DNA from: JBJENW01 sp051880395
Lineage (GTDB): Bacteria > Bacillota > Clostridia > Lachnospirales > Lachnospiraceae
NCBI GenBank assembly: GCA_051880395.1
Contig: JBJENW010000010.1
Location: 1 to 29,572, forward strand
Length of the DNA: 29,572 bases
Reading direction: 5' to 3'
The position numbers were made by a program, and so were the translations under genes. Below, piece after piece: positions 15,405 through 23,256 of the stretch (position 1 is its first letter; the number at the start of each line of letters is the position of its first letter). A model generated the notes under the pieces. That model made no database searches, was not told the origin of the DNA, and saw nothing but the letters and a program-made list of their open reading frames with translations.

Positions 15405-15433
15405 ATTATATCAAAAAAATGCTTTTCAGCCAA
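15405..15433 (-). promoter_or_regulatory. Promoter of the proximal B12 unit (cbiF onward)
   Basis: On the minus strand TTGGCT (15428-15433), a 17 bp spacer and TATAAT (15405-15410) lie 23 nt before the cbiF start codon. The leader is therefore very short and has no room for a cobalamin riboswitch. The -35 box is about 15 nt past the upstream terminator hairpin. Confidence 0.75.
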
Positions 15434-15445
15434 TCCATTCTACAA

Positions 15446-15492
15446 TGAAAAATATCTCAGCCGCTCGATTCCTACACGGCTGAGATATTTTG
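15446..15492 (-). terminator. Terminator of the GGDEF protein gene
   Basis: A perfect 14 bp stem (15450-15463 with 15477-15490) with a 13 nt loop is followed on the minus strand by TTTTTC. It begins directly after the stop of the GGDEF gene and isolates it from cbiF. Confidence 0.9.
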
Positions 15493-15494
15493 CA

Positions 15495-16937
15495 TCATTT
15501 TTTTAATTCTTGTTCGTATTCTTGTGCGCATTCACGGTGCATCCTGCGAACGGTCGGGGTCAGAATTTTTGCCACACCCTTGACCATCTCGATTTCGTCC
15601 TGTTCCCAGAAGCGTTTTTTATCACAATTATTTAATCCCAGAAGGCCGATCACATTGTCTTCCTCATCATAGATCAAGCACTGCAGCAGACTTTTTACTT
15701 TCATGCGCAAAAGCTCCGTACGAATCGGCTCGTGTACCTTCGTGACATCTGTACAAAAAAAGACTCCCTCTTCATTAAAATTCTGTACGTGCTCGGTCGG
15801 TCTGGATTTGATCCGAAACGGAACGTTTTTTCCATCCCCTTCCCCTTCTTTTTCGTAAAACCAGGATTTACCGACACCGCTTCGATCCGGCAAATAACAG
15901 CAGACATATGCCCGCGTGACATGAAAGTTCTCAACTAAAATCCGCGCGACCATCTCAATCGTCTCACGCGCAGGCATCTCTCCATTGATCGCATCCATAA
16001 CAGCGGATACCAAAAACTGATACTCTAAAAAGAAATTCTTCTGATCATTTCCCTGTGTCTGATTGTTCTGCTGGTTTCTTCGATTCTGATACTGTGTACG
16101 TCGAAGTTTTGGAGTATATCGTTTAAATCCGTTTTTCCCTTCACACTTTGCCACATAAAGTGCCGCATCTGCCTGAGAAAACATGGTCTGATATGAAATG
16201 AATTTCTTTGCCACGCTGATTCCGATACTCGATGTCACACTATAATTCTTCTGTTCAAACTCTCTCTCCAGCTCCAGGCAAACCTTCGCTGCCAGTCCAT
16301 CCACCATCTCCTCGTTGTTCATGCCGTAACAGTATGCCAGATATTCGTCACCACCGATACGGCCAACCGCTGTTTCTTCACCAAATACATCCAATAATAC
16401 ATTTGCCACCTCTTTCAACAGTTCGTCTCCAAACAGATGGCCTTTCGTATCATTCACTTCCTTAAAATTATCTAAGTCGATTAAGTAAAGGACACTCCAA
16501 CTGTCTTGTGTGGTTTGATCTAAAATCTCAGAAATCCGATGTTCCATTCCAACCCTGTTATATAGTCCGGTCAAAGAATCTCTAAACATCCGTCTTTCTG
16601 CCTCTATATTGTGAATCACCCCACTGATCGTGTTGCTTTTGCTATCGTAGATCCCATTGATATTAAACATCTCATACATAAAGCCGGATGCTAACATCGG
16701 CACCTGCATACTCACAACCTCTTTCTCTTTTAACTGAGAATCCCATTTCCGCTTCATTTTTTTCGCGGTATCCGGCTCAATCAATTTCGTTTTTTTCCCC
16801 GTCTCAAAAAAAGACGGAATCTGCTGCTGCGTATGCAGATATTTTTTATATTTTCCCATAAAGCGCAGTGTCCCGGTATCACGATTATATTCAAAAAGTG
16901 GCTCATCCACTAACTGCTCCATTTCCTCAAAATCCAT
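15495..16937 (-). CDS. GGDEF-domain protein with PAS-like head and GAF-like tail
   Basis: A 480-residue putative diguanylate cyclase. Residues about 1-115 look PAS-like. The GGDEF domain (about 118-275) has DSLTGLYNR, the metal site LIDLDNFKEVND (152-163) and the active-site signature GGDEY (195-199), a conservative variant of GGDEF. No RxxD inhibitory site is present at the expected place 5 residues upstream. Residues about 310-465 resemble a GAF sensor domain (RAYVCCYLPDRS, IGLLGLNNCDKKRFWEQDE). No membrane segment is seen, so it is probably cytosolic. It has its own promoter and terminator and interrupts the B12 cluster, so co-regulation with B12 genes is not implied. The ligand and activity are unknown. 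Confidence 0.88.
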   Translation of the reverse strand: MDFEEMEQLVDEPLFEYNRDTGTLRFMGKYKKYLHTQQQIPSFFETGKKTKLIEPDTAKKMKRKWDSQLKEKEVVSMQVPMLASGFMYEMFNINGIYDSKSNTISGVIHNIEAERRMFRDSLTGLYNRVGMEHRISEILDQTTQDSWSVLYLIDLDNFKEVNDTKGHLFGDELLKEVANVLLDVFGEETAVGRIGGDEYLAYCYGMNNEEMVDGLAAKVCLELEREFEQKNYSVTSSIGISVAKKFISYQTMFSQADAALYVAKCEGKNGFKRYTPKLRRTQYQNRRNQQNNQTQGNDQKNFFLEYQFLVSAVMDAINGEMPARETIEMVARILVENFHVTRAYVCCYLPDRSGVGKSWFYEKEGEGDGKNVPFRIKSRPTEHVQNFNEEGVFFCTDVTKVHEPIRTELLRMKVKSLLQCLIYDEEDNVIGLLGLNNCDKKRFWEQDEIEMVKGVAKILTPTVRRMHRECAQEYEQELKK

Positions 16938-17008
16938 TTTCCTACCTCAAAAAAATCCTTTTTCTTCTCGCATTCAAGGTCCCACCTAAGGCTGTAAAAC
17001 TTTACATA

Positions 17009-17037
17009 ATCATAGTACAAAAATAAGAAAAAGACAA
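17009..17037 (-). promoter_or_regulatory. Promoter of the GGDEF protein gene
   Basis: On the minus strand TTGTCT (17032-17037), a 17 bp spacer and TATGAT (17009-17014) lie between the cbiD stop and the GGDEF gene. The leader is about 65 nt and ends in the ribosome binding site GAGGTAGG. Confidence 0.65.
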
Positions 17038-17066
17038 GTATTTTTCCAGCTTTTGTCATTTTTATG

Positions 17067-18179
17067 CTATTTCTCTGTCTGTATTTTTTTTAACAATGTT
17101 TCTGCTCCCCGCGTCTTTGCAAGTTCTCCGAACTGTGTCGCATATAGAATGCACTCTATTTGGATCCTGCCTGCTGCACGTTTATGCAGATAAAACGAAA
17201 TTTTATCCACAACAATTCGCATCGTCTCCTCTAGTTTTCCACAATTTTGAAGGATTTGTACCCCTTCTTCGGTGGTCACTGCTTCCAGAATCGTTTTCGC
17301 GCAGATAAGATCAGCCCCTGCCTGTATAGCCGCTGCCGCCAAAATCTCCATTCGACAGTCTCCTTCCCTCGAATGCGTGTTCATCAGACCTCCGGCAAGT
17401 TTGATCAGTTTTCCGATATGCCCGGTCAAGAGCAATGCTTCAAATCCCAGTTCTGCAGCCATATCGATGGTTTTTCCGATAAAGTTGCTGCATTTCACAC
17501 TTAAATCCAAGTCGTAGCCATATGCTTTTTGCATAAAATCTTTTCCATAATTTCCCGGAGTAACTGCCACCTGTTTTCTTCCGGATTCTTTCCAGACATT
17601 CAGCTCCACATGAATCGTATCTAACAGTGCCTGGCTGCTCATCGGCTCTACGATTCCACTTGTTCCTAGAATTGAAATGCCGCCTGAGATCCCAAGTCGT
17701 GGATTAAATGTTTTTTTGGCGATCTCCTCCCCGCCCGGCACGGAGATTTCCACAAGAATCGTGCCATGAAAATCGAATAGACCACAGACCTGCGACACTT
17801 CTCTTTGAATCATTTCGCGCGGAACGTGATTGATCGCAGCCTCCCCTACCGGCTGGTCTAGTCCTGGTTTTGTCACCCTGCCGACGCCTTCTTTTCCTTC
17901 TATCTCGATGGTAAGACCATCCTCTTGCATTTCTTTTACAGACACCGCAGCACAAACCAGTAAACCAGTCGTTACATCTGGATCATCTCCGCCGTCTTTT
18001 CGTACCCCGCAGCAACATTTTTTTTCATCCGCTTTCTGCCATTCCAAAACAGCTTGAAACAAAATCCCTTTTGGTGTCTCAATTGTAATGGTTTCTTTCT
18101 TTTTTCCCGAAAAAAGCGCAACCGCTGATGCTTTTGCCGCTGCAGCCGCGCAGCTTCCCGTGGTAAATCCGTAACGCAT
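17067..18179 (-). CDS. cbiD: Cobalt-precorrin-5B C1-methyltransferase
   Basis: A 370-residue CbiD, the C1 methyltransferase specific to the anaerobic pathway. It starts with the diagnostic RYGFTTGSCAAAAAKAS. It also contains KDGGDDPDVTTG (about 61-72), VGEAAINHVPREMI, GISILGTSGIVEPMS, and VAVTPGNYG. The start has GTAAGGAGGGCG, a near-ideal ribosome binding site, 11 nt after cbiC. It is the last B12 gene of the distal unit. I see only a weak hairpin (GACAA/TTGTC) downstream before the GGDEF promoter, so the end of the distal transcript is not well defined. Confidence 0.95.
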   Translation of the reverse strand: MRYGFTTGSCAAAAAKASAVALFSGKKKETITIETPKGILFQAVLEWQKADEKKCCCGVRKDGGDDPDVTTGLLVCAAVSVKEMQEDGLTIEIEGKEGVGRVTKPGLDQPVGEAAINHVPREMIQREVSQVCGLFDFHGTILVEISVPGGEEIAKKTFNPRLGISGGISILGTSGIVEPMSSQALLDTIHVELNVWKESGRKQVAVTPGNYGKDFMQKAYGYDLDLSVKCSNFIGKTIDMAAELGFEALLLTGHIGKLIKLAGGLMNTHSREGDCRMEILAAAAIQAGADLICAKTILEAVTTEEGVQILQNCGKLEETMRIVVDKISFYLHKRAAGRIQIECILYATQFGELAKTRGAETLLKKIQTEK

Positions 18180-18190
18180 ATCCGCCCTCC

Positions 18191-18817
18191 TTACAAAGAG
18201 TATAACAGCGCATTGCAGATTGCCGCTGCAACATTACTGCCGCCTTTTCTCCCCTGATTGATAATATACGGTACGCTGTCCTGCAAAAATAATTCTTTTG
18301 CCGCAACCACATTGACAAAACCAACGGGAACTCCGATGACAAACGCTGGTTTTTTTCCTGTTTTTTTCATAACATCCTGTAAAGAAATCAATGCTGTCGG
18401 CGCATTTCCGATCGCAAAGACCACTGGTTTTTCTATCTGCATGGCACGCTCCATGCTCACAGTCGCACGGGTCACGGTCCGTTCTTTCGCCTCTTTTGCC
18501 ACATCTTCATCCGCCATAAAACAGTGTGCAGTTCCGCCAAATACTGCCAGCTTTTTTTTATTGATTCCAGATAGTGCCATATTCGTGTCCGTCACGATGT
18601 CCGCCCCATTTCTCAGCAATTCCTTTGCCTGTTCCACCGCATGTTCTGAAAAACGAAGCGTGTATGCGTACTCAAAATCCGCCGTCGTATGAATCACGCG
18701 CTTTGTCACTGCCTCTTGTTCTTTCGGAAGATGAATGCCGCGCTGTTTCAACTCTTCTGTAATGATTTCAAAACTTCTTTTTTCTATGTCTTGTGGCATG
18801 ATATATTCTGGTTTCAT
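18191..18817 (-). CDS. cbiC: Precorrin-8X (cobalt-precorrin-8) methylmutase
   Basis: A 208-residue CbiC that moves the C11 methyl group to C12 to give (cobalt) cobyrinate. The conserved RVIHTTADFEYA (40-51) contains the catalytic histidine H43. DTNMALSGINK and AIGNAPTALISL are also typical, as is VIGVPVGFVNVVAAK. I start at ATG 18817 because it overlaps the cobD stop as ATGA and has GGGAGGAG upstream; the longer frame to 18838 adds seven residues inside cobD. cbiD follows 11 nt downstream. Confidence 0.95.
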   Translation of the reverse strand: MKPEYIMPQDIEKRSFEIITEELKQRGIHLPKEQEAVTKRVIHTTADFEYAYTLRFSEHAVEQAKELLRNGADIVTDTNMALSGINKKKLAVFGGTAHCFMADEDVAKEAKERTVTRATVSMERAMQIEKPVVFAIGNAPTALISLQDVMKKTGKKPAFVIGVPVGFVNVVAAKELFLQDSVPYIINQGRKGGSNVAAAICNALLYSL

Positions 18818-19857
18818 TTTTCTCCTCCCTCCAAACACCTGCGGATTTCTTCTATCAGACGTCGGTTTTCTTCCTCCTTTTTAACAGCCACACGATAGTA
18901 TCCCTTTTTCAGACCGCGATAATTGCTGCAATCCCGAATTAGAATTTTCTTCTCTAACAACGGCTCATACAACCGCTGTTCTGAAAAAAAGAAAAGATAA
19001 TCCGCATCCGATTCATAGACTTGCAGACCGGTATCGCAAAGTTCCTCTGCAAGTATTTTTCTCTGCTTTTGCATATAAGATACACTTTTTGTGACAAATT
19101 CCTGCTCCTTGAGTGCCGCAACACCCGCACACTGGGCAAATACAGAGACGTTCCACTCCGGAAGCTGCAGACGAATTTTTTCGCACAACACGAGATCTGC
19201 GCAGAGCAGATATCCGAGTCGCACTCCCGGAATGGCATACAATTTTGTAAATGCCCGCACCACGATCAGATTTGGATATTCTGACAGGCGGCTTCTCATG
19301 GATCGCTGTCTGTCTTCTCCTGTAAATCCCAGGAAACATTCGTCTAACACTACTGTAATCTGCCGTTCTTTTGCGCGCGCAAGAATGTGCAAAAGCAGAT
19401 TTTCCGAAAGAACCGCTCCGGTCGGATTATTCGGATTTGCCAGAAACAGCAGGTCCATCTCCTCTGTAAGATGCTCCAGAAAACGTTCTGTCAAACGAAA
19501 CGATTCCTCTTTTTTCATTGCATAAAAAATGATCTCTGCCCCTACTGCCTCTGCCACTCTTTCATATCCCAAAAAAGAAGGAACTGGAATCAAAATTCGT
19601 TTCGGCTGCAGCGCATGTACGATTGCCAGAAACAACTCCGACGCGCCATTTCCGCAAATAATTTGCTCATTTGAAACAGAAAGCGCCTCCGCTAATGCGT
19701 TCGTAAGTGCCTCCGCTTTCAGATCCGGATAGTGTATACACGCTTCTGCCGCCTCCTGCAGAGCTTTTTGTACTGTAGGAGGCATCCCGAGCGGATTGAT
19801 ATTTACCGAAAAATCCAGTTCCACCGTCTGATGATAAATGTCACCTCCATGCTGCAT
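18814..19857 (-). CDS. cobD: L-threonine-O-3-phosphate decarboxylase (PLP enzyme)
   Basis: A 347-residue fold-type I PLP enzyme that makes (R)-1-amino-2-propanol phosphate, the linker between corrin ring and lower ligand. It begins HGGDIY and DFSVNINPLGMP, typical of CobD. It has FLANPNNPTGA (138-148), DECFLGF (172-178) and the PLP lysine K205 in RAFTKLYAIPGVRLGY. Histidinol-phosphate aminotransferases are close relatives, but the N-terminus and the location between cbiB and cbiC favour CobD. I start at ATG 19857, which follows AAAGGAG by 7 nt. Upstream ATGs at 19878 and 19881 have poorer spacing. Confidence 0.92.
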   Translation of the reverse strand: MQHGGDIYHQTVELDFSVNINPLGMPPTVQKALQEAAEACIHYPDLKAEALTNALAEALSVSNEQIICGNGASELFLAIVHALQPKRILIPVPSFLGYERVAEAVGAEIIFYAMKKEESFRLTERFLEHLTEEMDLLFLANPNNPTGAVLSENLLLHILARAKERQITVVLDECFLGFTGEDRQRSMRSRLSEYPNLIVVRAFTKLYAIPGVRLGYLLCADLVLCEKIRLQLPEWNVSVFAQCAGVAALKEQEFVTKSVSYMQKQRKILAEELCDTGLQVYESDADYLFFFSEQRLYEPLLEKKILIRDCSNYRGLKKGYYRVAVKKEEENRRLIEEIRRCLEGGEK

Positions 19858-19898
19858 ACGCTCACTCCTTTCTTTCATCATAACCTCGTCTACTGACA

Positions 19899-20864
19899 CT
19901 AGAAAAACAAACACAGTACCGCCAGACAAAGAAAAAATGTCAGATACGCTGCCGCATACAGCAGGCGATGGCTGCGCAAAATATCTTCCATCTCAACAGG
20001 ACGGTTGGCATCTCCAATGTACGGTTTCTTTACCAGTTTTCCAAAATAACAGGCATCCCCTGCAAGCTGCACACCCAACGCGCCTGCACATGCCGCTTCC
20101 GTCTGTGCCGAATTCGGACTAGCATGTTTTCTCCGATCCCGTCTCCAGATACGCCACGCGGCTTTTCCATGAAATTCTTTTCCGAGAACACATGCTGCCG
20201 CAATAAACAAAAGCGCACAAACCCGCGCTGGTAAGAAGTTTACCACATCGTCTAGTTTTGCGGCCGTCCTTCCGAAAAACAGATACCGATCATTTTTGTA
20301 CCCGATCATGGAATCCATGGTATTGACGGCTTTATACAAAAATCCCAAAACCGGACCGCCCAATGCCAGATACAGAAGCGGTGCGATCACACCGTCCGAG
20401 GCATTTTCGGCCACCGTCTCCACCGCCGCTTTTGTCACACCTTCCACGGTTAATTGTTCGGTATCGCGCCCGACGATCATTGATACCGCCTTCCGTGCCG
20501 CCACAAGATCCTCTCTTTTCAGCTGCACATATACTTTTTTGCTCTCCACTTTCAAGGACTTGCATGCCAGAATCTGCCCTGTCATCACACTTTCCACAAT
20601 ACACCCAAAGATTGGATGCAGCCAATATGAAAAACCTAGAATGGCCGCCGTAACGAAAAACGTCACGAGTAGTACGAGCACAGTTAACCGCCTGCCCGCC
20701 CGTTGTTTTTGCCGTTCACTTATTTTATCATCTTTAAAAAGCCGTTTTTCTAAAGCGCCAATCAACGCGCCGATCGCCCGTATGGGATGCCAGAGACTCG
20801 GCGGGTCGCCAATGAGCTGGTCCAGAAAAAATCCGGCTGCAAATGCATAGATATGATACCTCAT
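19899..20864 (-). CDS. cbiB: Adenosylcobinamide-phosphate synthase, membrane protein
   Basis: A 321-residue integral membrane protein that attaches aminopropanol phosphate to adenosylcobyric acid. The N-terminus has AAGFFLDQLIGDPPSLWHPIRAIG, a family hallmark. ENASDGVIAPLLYLALGG and KAVNTMDSMIGYKNDRY follow. Hydrophobic spans are visible near residues 49-70, in the central region around 170-190, around 208-226, and at the C-terminus (YLTFFLCLAVLCLFF). It is 13 nt downstream of cobC and next to cobD, whose product it uses. Confidence 0.94.
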   Translation of the reverse strand: MRYHIYAFAAGFFLDQLIGDPPSLWHPIRAIGALIGALEKRLFKDDKISERQKQRAGRRLTVLVLLVTFFVTAAILGFSYWLHPIFGCIVESVMTGQILACKSLKVESKKVYVQLKREDLVAARKAVSMIVGRDTEQLTVEGVTKAAVETVAENASDGVIAPLLYLALGGPVLGFLYKAVNTMDSMIGYKNDRYLFFGRTAAKLDDVVNFLPARVCALLFIAAACVLGKEFHGKAAWRIWRRDRRKHASPNSAQTEAACAGALGVQLAGDACYFGKLVKKPYIGDANRPVEMEDILRSHRLLYAAAYLTFFLCLAVLCLFF

Positions 20865-20877
20865 GTTTCTTCCTCTC

Positions 20878-21477
20878 TCACTGAATTTTTTTCAAATCCC
20901 GAATCGTCTGGTCCGATTTTAGAAAAAATCGATATCCTTCTGCGTTTTTGCTGGAATAGGAAAAATACTCTCCCCCGTCTAACAGCGATAGTAACGCCAT
21001 GATCGTTCCTCCGTGAACCATGCATACCACACGTGATGCCTGTGTGGGAATCTGGGACACCATCTTTTCCCAGCCTTTTTTACAACGGGCAATAAAATCT
21101 GTCCGACTCTCTCCTTCCGGAAACGGTAACGTTCCATTGCTATCGATCCACACCTGATACGCATCATCATTTGTTAAATCCTGATATGTTTTTCCTTCAA
21201 ACCTTCCAAAATCAATTTCTTTCCATTCCTCTATCTCATGTATCTCTTTTCCCGGATACAGAATTGCCGCACTCTGCAGACAACGTTTCATCGGGCTGCA
21301 AAACAAAATGTCTGCTTCCGGATACAGCCCCTCTTGTCTCCGTTTCTGCAATTCTGTTTTTCCCTTTTCAGACAGCGAAACATCCGTGCGTCCCAAATAG
21401 GCATGTGCTTGATTTTCTGTCGTTTCTCCGTGTCTAAAAAGTAAAATCTCTATTTGATTTTCTGCCCCACTCCACAT
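20878..21477 (-). CDS. cobC: Histidine phosphatase family protein, likely alpha-ribazole phosphatase
   Basis: A protein of about 199 residues of the phosphoglycerate-mutase-like phosphatase family. It has LLFRHGETTENQ with catalytic H16, FCSPMKRCLQSA, EIDFGRFEGKTYQDL and MVHGGTIMALL. In a B12 operon next to cobS and cobU it most likely dephosphorylates alpha-ribazole phosphate or adenosylcobalamin 5'-phosphate. Family membership is certain; substrate is inferred from context. I prefer ATG 21477 with GGAG upstream, overlapping the cobU-like gene by 28 nt. A start at 21519 is possible but would add residues with no family support. Confidence 0.85.
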   Translation of the reverse strand: MWSGAENQIEILLFRHGETTENQAHAYLGRTDVSLSEKGKTELQKRRQEGLYPEADILFCSPMKRCLQSAAILYPGKEIHEIEEWKEIDFGRFEGKTYQDLTNDDAYQVWIDSNGTLPFPEGESRTDFIARCKKGWEKMVSQIPTQASRVVCMVHGGTIMALLSLLDGGEYFSYSSKNAEGYRFFLKSDQTIRDLKKIQ

Positions 21478-21839
21478 ATGATTCGCTCCATTCTGTCTGC
21501 TTTTTCTGCCAGTTTGCATAGCAGGCGCCCGACGGTCTCCCTATATTCGCGCTCTTCTTCTGAAAGTGGCACGATTCCGTTTCCGACTTCATCGCTGATA
21601 ATACTCAGATGCAGACAACCATCTACTATCTGAAACAGCATGGTTTCCAATTCCTGTTTTTTTTCCATCCGCTCCCGCACCCAGAGATGAAATCCATGCC
21701 ATACGACCCAATCTTCTTTTCGTAATGTTCTCAGATTTGGTGCATCCGGTCCCTCGACCACGACCACCTTTTCGCTCTCGTGGCGCTGTTTTACATAGGC
21801 CAGCTTTCCCTGTGCCTTTCCACCCACATATAATTCCAT
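21450..21839 (-). CDS. Short CobU-like protein with degenerate P-loop
   Basis: A 129-residue protein. Its C-terminal half is recognisably CobU: ISDEVGNGIVP (81-91), EREYRETVGRLLCKLAEKAD and ERIICGVGQKIK at the end. The N-terminal GGKAQGKL (6-13) sits where CobU has GGxxSGKS but lacks the Ser/Thr after Lys. The middle is shorter than in CobU (usually about 180 residues), and the RHR segment of the GMP-accepting histidine is not visible. A second, full-length CobU is encoded at 22708-23256. It may be a partner, a specialised kinase or transferase, or an inactive paralogue. The ribosome binding site is AAGGAAG. Confidence 0.75.
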   Translation of the reverse strand: MELYVGGKAQGKLAYVKQRHESEKVVVVEGPDAPNLRTLRKEDWVVWHGFHLWVRERMEKKQELETMLFQIVDGCLHLSIISDEVGNGIVPLSEEEREYRETVGRLLCKLAEKADRMERIICGVGQKIK

Positions 21840-21857
21840 CCAAAGTCTTCCTTTCTC

Positions 21858-21953
21858 TTATACCTGCCCAAGAGTCTCTTTGTGCCCGACCTTGTGGGCC
21901 GATCCTTGTGTACAGCTGACGGAAATCAGCCACAAAAGCGCGTACATGCTCAT
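21858..21953 (-). CDS. Possible 31-residue hydrophobic small ORF between cobS and the short cobU-like gene
   Basis: The cobS stop overlaps an ATG (ATGA at 21950-21953) that opens a 31-codon frame. It begins MSMYALLWLISVSC and ends KETLGQV, with a TAA at 21858-21860. It fills most of a 110 nt gap that is unusual in this tightly packed operon. The junction matches the ATGA pattern of real neighbours such as cobD-cbiC. The N-terminus is hydrophobic and looks like a short membrane or lipoprotein-like segment. The ribosome binding site (GGCAGGCAG) is poor. No family is recognised, and a chance ORF is quite possible. Confidence 0.25.
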   Translation of the reverse strand: MSMYALLWLISVSCTQGSAHKVGHKETLGQV

Positions 21954-22720
21954 CTGCCTGCCACAACAGAGATACACATCGCACAGAATGCGATTCCAAG
22001 TTCACAAATCTGCACAAACCACCCGGCAGTATCTCCTGTAATGCCGCCAAATTCCTTTTTTGTACGCCAATAATAATAGGCAAAGATTCCAAGTGCAGTC
22101 AAAAATACCACAACTGCATTCCAGCCGGTCAGCCAGAAAAAAACGGCACTCCACAAAAAAAGCTGTATATACAGTGCGCCTTTTACGATCCGTTCCTCTG
22201 CTTTACTGGAAAAAAGGTACAGCAGTCCATCGCTTTTCGCATTCGGAAATGACACGACTGCGATTCCGCTAAAGATCCGGGACAGCCAGAAACTGCCTGC
22301 TAAAAGACAAACAGCGTTTTTTCCTGTAATCTGTGCATAGGATGCCAGCGCAAGAAGTGCCCAGACGAGAACACCGATCACGGAAAATGCCCCGATATGG
22401 GAATCCTTTAAGATCTCTAGTTTTCGTTCTTTCCCCTGATAAGAATGCAGGGCATCCATCGTATCCATGTATCCGTCCATGTGAATGCCACCGGACAATA
22501 AAAGCGGCAGCGCCAGTCCGATTCCCGCCCTGGTCAATGCAGAAAGGCCAAACTTTTGACAGATCCACCACCAGAAAACTGTAGCAGCGCCAATGACCAC
22601 GCCGACCAGAGGGAAAAATGCGATCACATAGCGCATATCTTTTTCTTTCCATTCAAATTGGGGGACCGGAATCGCGGAATACATGGAAAATGCGATCACA
22701 AGCGATCTCAATACGGACAT
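21950..22720 (-). CDS. cobS: Adenosylcobinamide-GDP ribazoletransferase (cobalamin synthase)
   Basis: A 256-residue membrane protein that joins adenosylcobinamide-GDP and alpha-ribazole. The Asp-rich motif GGIHMDGYMDTMDAL corresponds to the conserved catalytic region of CobS, followed by KLEILKDSHIGAFSVIG. Multiple hydrophobic spans are evident, including one near residues 30-50, others in the middle, and YILF-like segments in the C-terminal half. The start overlaps the cobU stop by 13 nt and has AAAGGAGGAG as ribosome binding site. Confidence 0.95.
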   Translation of the reverse strand: MSVLRSLVIAFSMYSAIPVPQFEWKEKDMRYVIAFFPLVGVVIGAATVFWWWICQKFGLSALTRAGIGLALPLLLSGGIHMDGYMDTMDALHSYQGKERKLEILKDSHIGAFSVIGVLVWALLALASYAQITGKNAVCLLAGSFWLSRIFSGIAVVSFPNAKSDGLLYLFSSKAEERIVKGALYIQLFLWSAVFFWLTGWNAVVVFLTALGIFAYYYWRTKKEFGGITGDTAGWFVQICELGIAFCAMCISVVAGR

Positions 22721-23256
22721 GGCTCCTCCTTTCCCGAAAGGACTACTGGAATTCCATAGACCACTTCGACTGCAAGTTCTGCCTCTTTTGCAAGCTGTTG
22801 ATTCAATTCTCCTAAAATCTGAATATACTGCTCCGTCATGGAATCGTAGGTGATTCCGTCTTCAAATACATTGTTTGATACGATCACAAGATCGTTGGCC
22901 GATTGTGCGATGCCTCTCACATCCGCTAAAATCTTTTCCGTCAGATTGATCCCCGGCTCTTTTTTCGGCGAAAACAGCTCATTTGCAACCAGATTCGACA
23001 GACATTCCAACAGAACGACCGCCTCTTTCACCTGCGGAGCCGCTTCTTTTATCTGCCGCGGCTGTTCGATCGTGTGAAACGCTTTCCCGCTTCGCATTTT
23101 CCGGTGTCTTTCCACTTTTTTTACTGACTCTGCATCCGAAACCTGCATGGTTGCAAGATAATACAATGGCAGATTTTGCTTTCCGGCCAGATCGCAGACC
23201 ATTTTCTCCGCATACGCAGACTTACCGCTGCCGCTGCCACCAAGAATCAATCGCAT
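22708..23256 (-). CDS. cobU: Adenosylcobinamide kinase / guanylyltransferase
   Basis: A 182-residue CobU, the usual length. It has the P-loop GGSGSGKS (6-13), then YLATMQ, then VERHRKMR (48-55), in which H51 corresponds to the histidine that carries GMP. The segment usually reading VSNEVGxGIVP is VSNNVFEDGITYDS here, a notable divergence, while GIPVVL near the end is recognisable. It phosphorylates adenosylcobinamide and transfers GMP to give adenosylcobinamide-GDP. The start has GGAGGAGAG and overlaps the cobT stop by 10 nt. The short cobU-like gene two genes downstream keeps the C-terminal motif that this protein has lost. Confidence 0.9.
   Translation of the reverse strand: MRLILGGSGSGKSAYAEKMVCDLAGKQNLPLYYLATMQVSDAESVKKVERHRKMRSGKAFHTIEQPRQIKEAAPQVKEAVVLLECLSNLVANELFSPKKEPGINLTEKILADVRGIAQSANDLVIVSNNVFEDGITYDSMTEQYIQILGELNQQLAKEAELAVEVVYGIPVVLSGKEEPCPY

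Noticed and set aside
16910..17059. A 49-codon minus-strand ORF (begins MTKAGKILVF) between cbiD and the GGDEF gene
   Set aside because: Its start lies upstream of the GGDEF promoter, it covers that promoter, has a weak ribosome binding site and runs out of frame into the GGDEF gene.
21589..22092. A 167-codon minus-strand ORF bridging cobS and the short cobU-like gene
   Set aside because: It is in another frame of two well-supported genes and has no family signature.
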